Positions 17,417-26,071 of a stretch of 64,000 nucleotides of DNA are shown one piece after another. The translations under genes and the position numbers were made by a program. The notes under the pieces were generated by a model, which worked only from the letters and a program-made list of their open reading frames with translations, searched no databases and had not been told where the DNA came from. The stretch is from Marinicrinis sediminis (GTDB lineage Bacteria > Bacillota > Bacilli > Paenibacillales > KCTC-33676): the NCBI RefSeq assembly GCF_042685085.1, contig NZ_JBHUMM010000045.1, forward strand, positions 124,001 through 188,000, given 5' to 3'. Each line of letters starts with the position of its first letter. The first letter of the stretch is position 1.

Positions 17417-17835
17417 CTATTTTGCCTTCGCTAGCTGAACGATTTGGTCGACGGTCTCTGGGTAGACTCGACAACACTCACCAATCAACGTCTCTGTATC
17501 ATGATCAAGTGCTCGTAACAATACTTTTTTAAAGCCCCTTGTCCGTTGAGGCCGTTTGAATACCCTTGAAGGCCCTCCTGTACTCTTCATCACGCAACGT
17601 CGGATTTGCCCTACTTCCCAACCATGATTGTTCATCCATAACGAACTGATACTTAACCTTTCCTCCCACTAGTCCCCCGTTCGCTAAACATATGTACAAC
17701 GAGCCTAGCTTGGGTAATGACTGGTCTTCCTTTCTAATCTCCTGCAGCTTGTCTCAGACATGCCTCAGCAGAAATACCCGAATTCGTTTGAAAGGCAAGT
17801 AGCACTTTATACAGCCGTTTCGCTTTACCCATCAC
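17417..17835 (-). pseudogene. Broken gene of unknown family
   Basis: Three consecutive pieces of one protein appear in different frames: a start (MGKAKRLYKVLLAFQTNSG, after AGGAG) that stops after about 32 residues; a piece from about 17740 (KLQEIRKEDQSLPKLGSL, then VMDEQSWLGSRANPTLRDEE) that stops at a GGGGCTTTAAAAAAG run; and a tail (KKVLLRALDHDTETLIG, ending VDQIVQLAKAK). Two frameshifts restore a single reading of about 140 residues. The family is unknown. It lies between the HIRAN-like pseudogene and the giant NTPase gene, all on the same strand. Confidence 0.5.
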
Positions 17836-17853
17836 GTCGCTTCTCCTATTGAC

Positions 17854-18270
17854 TCATATGTATTGTAAATCCTGATCATTAATGGAATTCGACATTTTCC
17901 CTAGTTCTTCCTGCCTATTGGCAGGAAGCAAAATAAAACATACTATTGTTTTGATGATGTACACTTCTTCTTGGCTCTTCGTAAGTTCAACAATTGCTGT
18001 TTCTTTCACGACAAATCGCACCATACCTCAAACATGGTGATCCAACATATCATAAATGCGACCGGCACTGCGGCATCCTTTCGGTACATTATGCGTACTA
18101 TTAGCGACATATCCAATTTTGTCAGATGGGATCATTTCTACTTTTATCACTTCATGGTCATGCAGATTGTCCGAGTCTTAACTAAAATGAACAATCTGAC
18201 CCAGCTTTATAAAGTCAACTCCATAATAGTGTTACGTGCCTGTAACGGCGATATAGATCGGTTGATCCAT
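17854..18270 (-). pseudogene. HIRAN-like protein gene with three in-frame stops
   Basis: One frame of 139 codons reads MDQPIYIAVTGT, stop, HYYGVDFIKLGQIVHFS, stop, DSDNLHDHEVIKVE, then IGYVANSTHNVPKGC and RIYDMLDHHV, stop, and a final GMVRFVVKETAIVELT segment. Apart from TAA, TAA and TGA the frame is continuous. The pattern (YHG/HYYG, D-N-x-D-x-x-A-I/V-K-V, GYVANS) resembles HIRAN-domain proteins common in Bacillales, usually associated with damaged DNA or helicases. It is probably inactive. The next broken gene starts 19 bases after its end. Confidence 0.6.
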
Positions 18271-18420
18271 TATACTCACTCCATATGTCTTTCCTCCATT
18301 ATGACAAATCGCAACGACTATAGATTATCAGCGAATATACGTTCTATACTAAAAAAGCACTGTGGAGTCTCAAGGAACTGACCCCCGCCTTTGAGACAGG
18401 GATCAAAACACCATTCAAGT

Positions 18421-19245
18421 TTATGCAGCCAGTCGCCTGTAATCAACGGGCGACTGGTTATTTAGTTTTCTTTGAATCCGAATTTTGTTATAGTAAGTGA
18501 TATAATCTTGAACGGTCTGTTCCACGATTGCCGTCGTTGTGCAGGTTAAACCTTCGAGATAGAACGTTTAAGACTTTAGTATGGAATGAAACGATTCGAT
18601 GGGGGCATGATCAGCAGGCGTTCCTTTTCGGGACATGCTCATGATAATGCCTTTTCCTTTTACAGCCTCTTGATACGCCTGGGACGTATAAACACTGCCT
18701 TGATCACTATGGAGCATCGTACCAGGTAGGATTGGCAATTGATTTAAGGTATCGAGTACAAAAGTAGTGTCCTGCTTGTCTGCTATACTGTACGCCACAA
18801 TCTCCCCGTTAAACAAGTCTAAAATACTCGATAAGTACATCATCTGTCCACCGAACGGCAAATAGGTGATGTCTGTGACCAGCTTTTGCATAGGTGCATC
18901 TGTATGAAACTGTCGCTGTAGTACATGCTCAGCTATGTGTGCAGGCTGTCCATTTTGTCTACGTTTCTTGACTCTGACCCGACATTGTAGCCGCTCCGAT
19001 TGCATAATACGCTGCACGTGTTTATGGTTGATCCGCTTTTCGTTCCTAAGCAGCGCGGTAATTTTGCGATAGCCATAGCGAAATTTATGCTGGGTACAGA
19101 GCTCACGGATCCTCTCAACCGTTTGATCCTGCTTTCTCTTCTCGCAGGCCGCTTTCCAGCAATAGTAAGAGGCACGTGCTATTCCGAGCCACTTACAGGC
19201 TGGATAGATGCCATCCAGGCGATGACGATTCGTGGTTCCACCTCC
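18421..19245 (-). pseudogene. IS3-family transposase orfB, interrupted
   Basis: Integrase-like transposase with the DDE residues visible: VTDITYLPF (first Asp), MLHSDQGSVYT (second Asp) and the Glu in APIESFHSILKS. A TAA at 18568-18570 interrupts the frame right after LKS; beyond it the frame continues TFYLEGLTCT to VDYRRLAA and a normal stop at 18421. Near 19200 the frame also shifts: the expected orfB entry reads EVEPRIVIAWMAS in one frame while YPACKWLGIARASYY lies in another. So it has at least one nonsense and one frameshift lesion. Confidence 0.8.
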
Positions 19246-19507
19246 TTTCGATCTCCTTGTACTTTTTTAGAACGTCTATTTGCTGCCTCAAAAAGCGATT
19301 CTCGGCTTTCATCATCTCGAGTTCTGAAGCGTACGCTGGCCCTTTTCCGTAGCTGTACTGTTTCCCCACTGGCTGCTTAAGTCGCTTCAACTCACCGTTG
19401 TGATACCATCTCAACCAGATCCCAATCTGTGTCTTATTTTTTATGACGAGCTATTCCATGATCTCCTTCACCGGAACACCCGCCAACCTCATTTCAATCG
19501 TCTTCAT
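19193..19507 (-). pseudogene. IS3-family orfA, interrupted
   Basis: Helix-turn-helix orfA starting MKTIEMRLAGVPVKEIME, then an in-frame TAG (19451-19453), then LVIKNKTQIGIWLRWYHNGELK and the leucine-zipper-like ELEMMKAENRFLRQQIDVLKKYKEIE. The slippery CTAAAAAAG lies near the end, where frameshifting into orfB would occur. The amber codon means no full OrfA or OrfAB can be made. Confidence 0.78.
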
Positions 19508-19793
19508 CTTTGTTTCCACTGGATAACTCACTCTAGTTGCCAATGCAAAAACACCTCCAAGTTGTCCTCCACATCATACGATATGGAAGTCTTTTCTTGA
19601 AGGTGTTTTGATTTGTCTCACGCTATGGGGTCAGTTCCACCCTCTGCTAAATAGTTTCCAACTCTTTTATATAACGTTCCCTCTATTCACGATGTCGATG
19701 TCCGACTGATTCCGCTTCCTAGTTTCTCCAGGGCAGAGGACGCATACCCCATGCGTGAATATTGTGCCCTACGATGGCACAAGCTTCGAACAC

Positions 19794-20204
19794 TTAATTA
19801 CCATCTTTAATCCTGTCTTTATAAAAGTCATTTTCTATTTTATGAATAAATTCCAGAAAGTCATCAAATGAAAATCTAATAGTATTTTTTTTATTCTTGA
19901 AAGTATAGCCTTCACTAGAAATCTCAAAATCATTATGTGATATTGAATCTCTAATTACTTTTATTTTTTCAATATCGCCTTCAAGAGGAACACTTGCATC
20001 TGCATATTCTTGTTTAATCAGTATTAGTGGTAAGATTCTCATTATTCCAAAATACTGATTAAGCATTACTTGATTAAATTTAAACTTTCCTTCAAATTTT
20101 TTTCTTAGCTCCTTCATTGTCATTTCAGAGGGAGCATTGTCATACTGTGAAAGAATAAATTCAATATATTTTTGATTTGAGTTTAATTCTAAAATTCGTT
20201 TCAT
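19794..20204 (-). CDS. HEPN family protein, pEK499-p136-like
   Basis: A 136-residue, AT-rich gene unlike its neighbours in base composition. The protein is helical, with VIRDSISHNDFEIS; Arg85 and His90 give the Rx4H HEPN motif, followed by GYTFKNKKNTIRFSFDDFLEFIHKIENDFY. This layout and length resemble the pEK499-p136 HEPN group. AAGGAG lies 8 bases before the ATG. HEPN proteins are often RNases in toxin-antitoxin and phage-defence loci, but no antitoxin gene is adjacent. It stands alone between the dead IS and a pair of IS-like repeats, which suggests it was acquired by transfer. Confidence 0.75.
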   Translation of the reverse strand: MKRILELNSNQKYIEFILSQYDNAPSEMTMKELRKKFEGKFKFNQVMLNQYFGIMRILPLILIKQEYADASVPLEGDIEKIKVIRDSISHNDFEISSEGYTFKNKKNTIRFSFDDFLEFIHKIENDFYKDRIKDGN

Positions 20205-20274
20205 CCTCCAGTCTCCTTATGTTTTGTTCGAATGTTTTCTCCGATTAGATTCATTTTCCACCTACATTCAGATT

Positions 20275-20506
20275 CAGGAAAGTGCCAATTCACGTTCAAC
20301 AAGTGAGGATTACGTCACTATGAAATAGCATTTTCCGAATCGCGGAGATTTTGAATCTCAATAACTGATAAACCCTTGATACGTCTACGTCTGCGTTTTC
20401 CCGTACTCTGGTGACGGTTTTCCGTGGGATTTTATTTTACTGTGAGTGACAATTGCACGTATAACGAGTGACAACAGTACGTATTACCCACACTATGAAA
20501 CTGCTG
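20275..20506. repeat. Pair of diverged ~55-base direct repeats
   Basis: One copy at about 20280-20332 (AGTGCCAATTCACGTTCAAC, AAGTGAGGATTACGT, CACTATGAAATAGC) and one at about 20445-20506 (AGTGACAATTGCACGTATAA, GAGTGACAACAGTACGT, CACTATGAAACTGC). They are about 165 bases apart, in the same orientation. Repeated AGTGAC/ACGT modules resemble the multiple transposase-binding repeats at ends of IS21-type elements. The 20205-20506 interval contains no gene. Confidence 0.5.
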
Positions 20507-21811
20507 TTAGAACTTGTAGGCTTTCATCGCCTTGCGAATTTCTTTCCAGGAAGGCTTCTTGCCGTACATGAGGACGCCTGTGCGATATATCTTCGCAGAC
20601 AGCCAGCCACATAAGTAAATGGTCACAGCCAAAATGCCAATGGACAGCAGCACTTCCCACAGTGCCGGGTCTACGACGCCAATCCGCATAAACATCACAA
20701 ACGGGCTAAAGAACGGAATGAACGAGGTGAAGACTATATAGCTACTATCCGGCGAGTTCAATCCGAAGATCACCAGGTAGAAGCCTGCGAGCGACAGGAA
20801 CGTAATCGGCATCACGGCCTGACCCAGGTCCTCGGTTCGACTGACAATCGAGCCAATCGCGGCAAACAAGGTCGCATACAGGAAGAATCCCATCAGGTAG
20901 AACACGACGGCATATACCCATAGCGAAGCCGGGATTTGACTGAGATCAATCTCCAGATTCTTGAGAATCTCCTGATTGTAGGGCAGGGACAGGTTGAGTG
21001 CCACTGTCACTCCCAGGAATCCAATCTGGGCGAGTGCAATCAAGAACATCCCGATAATCTTTCCGAACATTTGCTTGAGTGGAGATACGCTCGTAATGAG
21101 GATCTCCATGACGCGGGAGCTCTTCTCCGCTGTAATCTCGGTCGCGATCAGCTGACCAGACACCATGATGCCGGTGAAGAGGACAATGACGACGACATAG
21201 ACCAGCCCCATGGAGGTAGCGGTTTCTGCAAACGTCTTTCCTTCTTCCTTGATCCCCCCTGCGCCAGAACCGGACGTAGCGGAAATCTGTCTCTTCTCCA
21301 GTTGAACCGGCTCATACAGCTGCTGTTGCTGCTGATCCGTCAGGCCGAGCTCCGTACCGATCCACTGCGTCTTCACGATCTGCAGACCGGTCTCCAGCGG
21401 ACTCATGACGGAAAAATCGGTGTTCCCTTCTGACTTGTAGTACACTTTCGGGAATCCACCAGATTCACTTGGCTCCAGCATGAGGTAACCCTCAATCTCC
21501 CCGTCCTGGACATACTGCTTCATCTCTTTCTCCTGGCCCGCTGTATCTGCACCTGATTCATACAGGGTCAGTTCGATGTCCGAATCTTCCTGGGCCTCGA
21601 AGAAGGCCGCCAGCATGGTCGTGATCTCTTCATCCTGGGACTGAATCATACCGATCTTTGTCGGTTCATCCGAGCTGAAGATGGAGATGGCATATGGAAT
21701 GTGAGCCACAATGGTAATAAGCAGGGCGATGATAAGTGTGGTGACCATAAACGCTTTCGTTCTGAACTTGTTGCGGAAGGTAAATCCAATGACGGTCTTG
21801 AAATCATTCAT
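20507..21811 (-). CDS. ABC transporter permease, NatB-like
   Basis: A 434-residue membrane protein (ABC-2 type). The first helix is at about residues 20-42, a large extracytoplasmic domain follows to about residue 195, then five further helices fill the C-terminal half. The ATG at 21811 is 8 bases after GGGAGG; an ATG two codons upstream is too close. It overlaps the ATPase gene upstream by 8 bases. NatAB-type exporters pump Na+ or other small cationic or lipophilic compounds out of the cell; the substrate here is not known. Confidence 0.88.
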   Translation of the reverse strand: MNDFKTVIGFTFRNKFRTKAFMVTTLIIALLITIVAHIPYAISIFSSDEPTKIGMIQSQDEEITTMLAAFFEAQEDSDIELTLYESGADTAGQEKEMKQYVQDGEIEGYLMLEPSESGGFPKVYYKSEGNTDFSVMSPLETGLQIVKTQWIGTELGLTDQQQQQLYEPVQLEKRQISATSGSGAGGIKEEGKTFAETATSMGLVYVVVIVLFTGIMVSGQLIATEITAEKSSRVMEILITSVSPLKQMFGKIIGMFLIALAQIGFLGVTVALNLSLPYNQEILKNLEIDLSQIPASLWVYAVVFYLMGFFLYATLFAAIGSIVSRTEDLGQAVMPITFLSLAGFYLVIFGLNSPDSSYIVFTSFIPFFSPFVMFMRIGVVDPALWEVLLSIGILAVTIYLCGWLSAKIYRTGVLMYGKKPSWKEIRKAMKAYKF

Positions 21812-22712
21812 CTGCATTCCCTCCCACTGATTTAATAAAGATTTCGTTCAACGTCGGTTCCTTGATTTCGAACTTCTCCACCGTCGTCTGCTGCATCGCC
21901 TGCGTCAGAATGTGCTGGGCAGCTTCCGGACGGGTGATCTTGATTTCGCAGCCATTCTCCATCTCTCTGACCTGCTCCACACCCGCAATCTGTTCCAGCC
22001 CCTGCACAGGCTGTACCGTACGAATCCATACTTTTTCCTTGGGGAAGCGACTCTTGATTTCCCGAATGTTCCCTTGCAGGACGGTATTGGATTGATGCAG
22101 GATGGAGATATTTTTGCAAAGCTCCTCCACATGCTCCATGCGGTGGGTAGAGAACAGGATGGACGTTCCCTGATCACGAAGCTGCTTGACCGTATCCTTC
22201 AACAACTCTACATTAACCGGGTCCAAGCCGCTGAACGCTTCGTCCATAATGATGATTTCCGGCTGATGTATGACCGCTGCGATGAACTGGATCTTCTGCT
22301 GATTCCCTTTGGACAACTCCTCGATCTTGCGGTTGTAGTTCTCCGGCACTCCGAATTTCTCCAGCCATTCTTTCAGACTGCGATCTGCGTCCTTGCGGGA
22401 CATGCCTTTCAACTGGGCCAGATACAGAATTTGCTCCGACACCTTTACCTTCGGATACAGTCCTCTTTCCTCCGGCAGGTATCCAAATTTCCGGGTTAAT
22501 TCCTTGTCATACGGCTTACCGAAATAGGAAATATCTCCTTCATCGGGATAAATCAGTCCGAGAACCATCCGCATGGTCGTCGTTTTGCCTGCACCATTCG
22601 CTCCGAGCAAGCCATAGATTTCTCCCCGGTTGACTTGTAGGTCGATGCCATTGACGGCCGTCTTGCTCGCATAGGTCTTTGTTACCCGGTTCAGTTTCAA
22701 CGGGACACTCAT
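21804..22712 (-). CDS. ABC transporter ATP-binding protein, NatA-like
   Basis: A 302-residue ATPase. Walker A GLLGANGAGKTTT near residue 40, Q-loop, signature ELSKGNQQKIQF near 140, Walker B EIIIMDEAFSGLDPVN near 160 and H-loop FSTHRMEHVEEL. A C-terminal regulatory extension (KVWIRTV, REMENGCEIKI) is usual in the DrrA/NatA group. The ATG at 22712 has AAGGAG 8 bases upstream. Pairs with the NatB-like permease downstream. Its promoter must lie in 22713-22860, where nothing firm was seen. Confidence 0.93.
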   Translation of the reverse strand: MSVPLKLNRVTKTYASKTAVNGIDLQVNRGEIYGLLGANGAGKTTTMRMVLGLIYPDEGDISYFGKPYDKELTRKFGYLPEERGLYPKVKVSEQILYLAQLKGMSRKDADRSLKEWLEKFGVPENYNRKIEELSKGNQQKIQFIAAVIHQPEIIIMDEAFSGLDPVNVELLKDTVKQLRDQGTSILFSTHRMEHVEELCKNISILHQSNTVLQGNIREIKSRFPKEKVWIRTVQPVQGLEQIAGVEQVREMENGCEIKITRPEAAQHILTQAMQQTTVEKFEIKEPTLNEIFIKSVGGNADE

Positions 22713-22864
22713 TCGTTTCACTCCTTCAATCTCATTGCCTGCTTATGCACGCCTTATCATTTCTTCTCTGTAATACGGGCGGTTCTGGTACAAGTTTCAA
22801 TGCCATGCTTTTTCAATTGTAATCGAACTGGTAGCGATCACAAAACCATTTGTTTCCTGAACAC

Positions 22865-22935
22865 GAAAAAACGCCCTTTCCAGGAAGGCCAGAAGAGACA
22901 CTGTCTCTCCGCCTTTACCCGGAAGGGCGCTTTTC
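22865..22935 (-). terminator. Terminator of the sugar uptake operon
   Basis: Minus-strand outer hairpin GCGCCCTTCCGGG / CCTGGAAAGGGCG (22871-22930), with a second small hairpin (GAGACAGTGTCTC) in its loop, followed by six T. Ends transcription after the solute-binding protein gene. Confidence 0.85.
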
Positions 22936-22975
22936 ATTTGGATCCAATCTGTATCAGATCAGGTTCTGATCCAGA

Positions 22976-24277
22976 TTATTCGTACTGCTTGCCAAGGTTG
23001 ACCAGCTCTTCCCAGCCTTGCTCTGGCGTCAATTGATCGAACATAATTTGCTCGCCAATCAAATCATAATCCTTGTTGAAGAAGTTGGACCATCCTTGTG
23101 GCACGTTCACATATTGCTGTGCCTTCGGAGCCGTGTCGCTAATGAGTTCGATACCCATTTGATCTGCTTCTGTAAACTGGCTTTCCAGCTTGCTTACGAC
23201 ATCACTGGATACCGGCACACCACGGCTTGTACCCAAGATTTTGCCTGCTTCTTCATTGTTGATGAACCAGTCGATGAATTTCTTGGCTTCTTCCTTGTTT
23301 TTGGAATCTTCGCTGACACTCCAGTACATGGATGCTTTCAACCAGCTTCCGCCTTCTTCGGCACTCGGCATTGTGATCATGTCAAATGCACCTGGCTTCA
23401 AGCTGTCCAGTGCGACCGATTGAGCGGCATGAAGCGGCTTGAACAACGTTTTGCCTGTCACCATCAGGTCATTCTGAGGATCGAGTTCTTTGTCTGTAAC
23501 CGATAATTCAGCCGGAGGAACAATGCCTTTTTCTCTCATGTCCTTGAACTGGTTGATGTACTTCAGCCACAGGTCCTTGTCGATGTTCATTTTTCCGTCC
23601 TTGATGTATGGACCTTTGCCATGGGCAAGCTGATACGCGGAATACGTGTTAATGTCTTTGGTACCGTCCATATAAACGTATTGATCCGCACCCAATTTAG
23701 CTTTGACTTCCTCGCCTAGTGCAACATAGTCATCCCAGGTCCAGCTTGAATCCGGGGCTGCCACGCCAAGCTTTTCAAATGCTTCTTTGTTTAACGCCAT
23801 TCCGTATGCGTTGTTTCCTAGCGGGATTGCTCGCTGGGTGCCTTCGTATTTCCCGGTATCCAGCAAAGCCTGGTCTACACTCGACACGTTGATGCCCTCT
23901 GATACATCAGCCAGTTGGCCGCGGCCAGCCCAGTCAGCCAGGTAGCCGGCATCCATCTGTACGATATCCGGCGCATTTTTCGCTGCTGCCTGTGTGGTCA
24001 ATTTATCCCAGTAGCCTTCCCATCCATTAAACTCAGTTTCTAACGTGACATTCGGATTCTGCTCTTCATATAATTCAACAGCTTTCAAAGTTGCATCATG
24101 ACGAGCCTGGGAACCCCACCAGGTAATTCTGAGCTTTACTTGCTCCTGACTGCTTTCCACGTTGCTATTTCCGCTGCTGCTCTCCGAGTTGCCATTATTG
24201 TTGTCGCCACAAGCCGTTGCCGTGACTACCATTCCCAATACGGCCAACATTCCTAACCCCTTTTTCCATCCACGCAT
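22976..24277 (-). CDS. Extracellular sugar-binding lipoprotein (MalE/UgpB-like)
   Basis: Family 1 solute-binding protein of 433 residues. The ATG at 24277 has AAAGGGG 7 bases before it; the longer reading adds 13 unlikely residues. Signal peptide MRGWKKGLGMLAVLGMVV with lipobox TATAC, followed by an N/S-rich linker. The mature part shows LRITWWGSQARHDATLKA and the family motif AKNAPDIVQMDAGYLADWA. It captures sugar outside the membrane for the permeases encoded upstream at 28032-29857. The gene comes last in the operon, 153 bases after the response regulator, with a possible RNA hairpin (AAAGAGT / ACTCTTT) in the gap. Confidence 0.92.
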   Translation of the reverse strand: MRGWKKGLGMLAVLGMVVTATACGDNNNGNSESSSGNSNVESSQEQVKLRITWWGSQARHDATLKAVELYEEQNPNVTLETEFNGWEGYWDKLTTQAAAKNAPDIVQMDAGYLADWAGRGQLADVSEGINVSSVDQALLDTGKYEGTQRAIPLGNNAYGMALNKEAFEKLGVAAPDSSWTWDDYVALGEEVKAKLGADQYVYMDGTKDINTYSAYQLAHGKGPYIKDGKMNIDKDLWLKYINQFKDMREKGIVPPAELSVTDKELDPQNDLMVTGKTLFKPLHAAQSVALDSLKPGAFDMITMPSAEEGGSWLKASMYWSVSEDSKNKEEAKKFIDWFINNEEAGKILGTSRGVPVSSDVVSKLESQFTEADQMGIELISDTAPKAQQYVNVPQGWSNFFNKDYDLIGEQIMFDQLTPEQGWEELVNLGKQYE

Positions 24278-24430
24278 AGTGTAACCCCTTTCATTTTCTC
24301 TTTCATCGGCTCTCATGTCCGATGTAAATCAAGTGTATCATCCTCGCTTTTCAAGCTGTATGAGAGAAATGCACAAAGAGTTATAAAATCTAACACTCTT
24401 TCATTTTGCATTTGTATGGGTGCATCCGGA

Positions 24431-26059
24431 TCACGACTTGATCAGCTCGGATGGGTTGTATCCGGTGTGCTTTTTGAACAGGGTACTGAAATACGGAATG
24501 TTTTTGTAGCCGACCTGCTCGGCAATTTCATAGATCAGCAGCTTCCCTTCCAGCAGCAGACTCTTGGCTTTTTCCATTCTCACCTTGGTGACATAGCTGT
24601 TGAAGGTTTCACCGGTCATATTTTTGAAAATGAGGCTAAGATAGTTGCGGGACAAATATACCTGATCGGCAATCTCCGTCAGCGTAATTTCTTCTGCGTA
24701 ATGATCATGAATGTAATCGATCATGAAATCAACGGCTTGCTTGTGCCGCAGATTCTCGTTCCAGCCGGCATGCTCACTGATTTGCTGCAGCAATCCCGTC
24801 AGCCACGCTTCCAGATGCTCCGGCTTGGTAATACCGGTGCCCTCCCGCTCCTTCTCTCCCCCCGGGAACAACTCTTCTACCGAAAATCCCGAATCAAAGA
24901 GGGCATACGAGATCACGGTCCAGATGCTGCTGCTGATGCGCTGCATGGAAGATGGCTTGAGCTCTCTTCCTTCCACCTCGGTCATGAATTCGCTGATCAC
25001 CTGCAATGCCTTCTTCTCCTGTGCATGCTGAATCGCTTCCGACAAGCGATGATAATACGGAAACGGCCACATTTCTTCTACTTCATCAGACGACCCCTGA
25101 CCAGCCCGCTGGTTATTCTTCATATACCGGTAGACATCCTTGCAGGCATGATGCGGATTCCGCTGATGGATGATTGCGGAAAAGGCTTCTTCTGTAGACG
25201 TCCGCATATCGGAAATCGAAGTGGTAATGCCTCCGATGCCCACCTTCACCTGAATGTTGAGGAAATGATCGACCCCATCGTACAGTTGCTCAGCCACTTC
25301 CCCGCAGGTGGCGATAAAGTCTTCTGCTGGTACGGATGCATCTGCATAGAGCAGGACGAGAAAATAATGGCTGTGCAGTTCAACCAGTTCGGACTGAGGC
25401 CACACTTTATCCAGCAATTCTTTCAAGAGCTGCTGGACGGCGAACCGGAACAGATGCCAATCCGAGATAGAGGCCGTCTGCACTCTTCCACCGCGCATCA
25501 TCTCCACGGCCAAAACCCCCTGACACGCCGAATGCACGAGCGGATGATCCACATGCGTGAAATCATTCTCCTTGTCCGGTCTGGTGCCCGTGACGAATGA
25601 CTTCAGCCATTCCTTCTTGTAAAAGGGCTGGTACAGCTCCAGCTTGCCCTGCATCTCCTCTTCGGCCATCTGTTTGGCTGCCTGGGCTTCCAGTCCCCCG
25701 ACGGCCCGCTCCAGCACCTCCTTGATCGTCTCCAATGTAGCTGGCTTGGTCAGATAATCATCCACTTGCAGACGCAGCGCCTGTCTCGCATACTCAAAGT
25801 CCTGATACCCGCTCAGTATGATAATCTTGCCCGGAAATCCTCGTTCTCTCAGCTTCTCGATAAAGGTAAGCCCATCCATGACGGGCATATATACATCGGT
25901 AATGACCAGATCGGGTTCCACTTGCTCGACCAGCTCCAGACCTGCTTGTCCGTCCATCGCTTCCCCGCTGCATACAATATCGAACTCCTCCCAGGGAATC
26001 ATGTTCTTCATCCCCTGCAACACCTGACGCTCATCATCCAGTATGATGGCCTTCCACAT
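24431..26059 (-). CDS. Response regulator, YesN-like (REC-AraC)
   Basis: A 542-residue regulator. REC domain at residues 1-120 with Asp55 as phosphoacceptor (LVITDVYMPVMDG) and acidic DDE at 8-10; a middle region of about 300 residues typical of YesN-like proteins; and two AraC-type helix-turn-helix motifs at the C terminus (ITLTEIADQVYLSRNYLSLIF, IYEIAEQVGYKNIPYFSTLFKK). It starts 12 bases after the kinase gene. It probably activates the sugar uptake operon in which it sits when the kinase senses extracellular sugar. Confidence 0.95.
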   Translation of the reverse strand: MWKAIILDDERQVLQGMKNMIPWEEFDIVCSGEAMDGQAGLELVEQVEPDLVITDVYMPVMDGLTFIEKLRERGFPGKIIILSGYQDFEYARQALRLQVDDYLTKPATLETIKEVLERAVGGLEAQAAKQMAEEEMQGKLELYQPFYKKEWLKSFVTGTRPDKENDFTHVDHPLVHSACQGVLAVEMMRGGRVQTASISDWHLFRFAVQQLLKELLDKVWPQSELVELHSHYFLVLLYADASVPAEDFIATCGEVAEQLYDGVDHFLNIQVKVGIGGITTSISDMRTSTEEAFSAIIHQRNPHHACKDVYRYMKNNQRAGQGSSDEVEEMWPFPYYHRLSEAIQHAQEKKALQVISEFMTEVEGRELKPSSMQRISSSIWTVISYALFDSGFSVEELFPGGEKEREGTGITKPEHLEAWLTGLLQQISEHAGWNENLRHKQAVDFMIDYIHDHYAEEITLTEIADQVYLSRNYLSLIFKNMTGETFNSYVTKVRMEKAKSLLLEGKLLIYEIAEQVGYKNIPYFSTLFKKHTGYNPSELIKS

Positions 26060-26071
26060 CTGTATCTCCCC

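Larger units (their letters stand above)
18374..19638 (-). mobile_element. Degenerate IS3-family (IS150-like) insertion sequence
   Basis: About 1265 bases. The ends share GGAACTGACCCC, GAGACA and ATCAAAACACC in inverted orientation (18374 inward; 19638 inward). Inside, minus-strand orfA and orfB remnants are separated by a slippery run (CTAAAAAAG) as in frameshifting IS3 elements. Both reading frames are interrupted, so the copy is dead. No clear target-site duplication was found next to the ends. A solo copy of the orfA-side end lies at 10458-10582. Confidence 0.88.

Noticed and set aside
17971..18381. 136-residue plus-strand ORF
   Set aside because: Antisense to the HIRAN-like pseudogene; the composition is rich in Ile, His and Asn and has no ribosome binding site.
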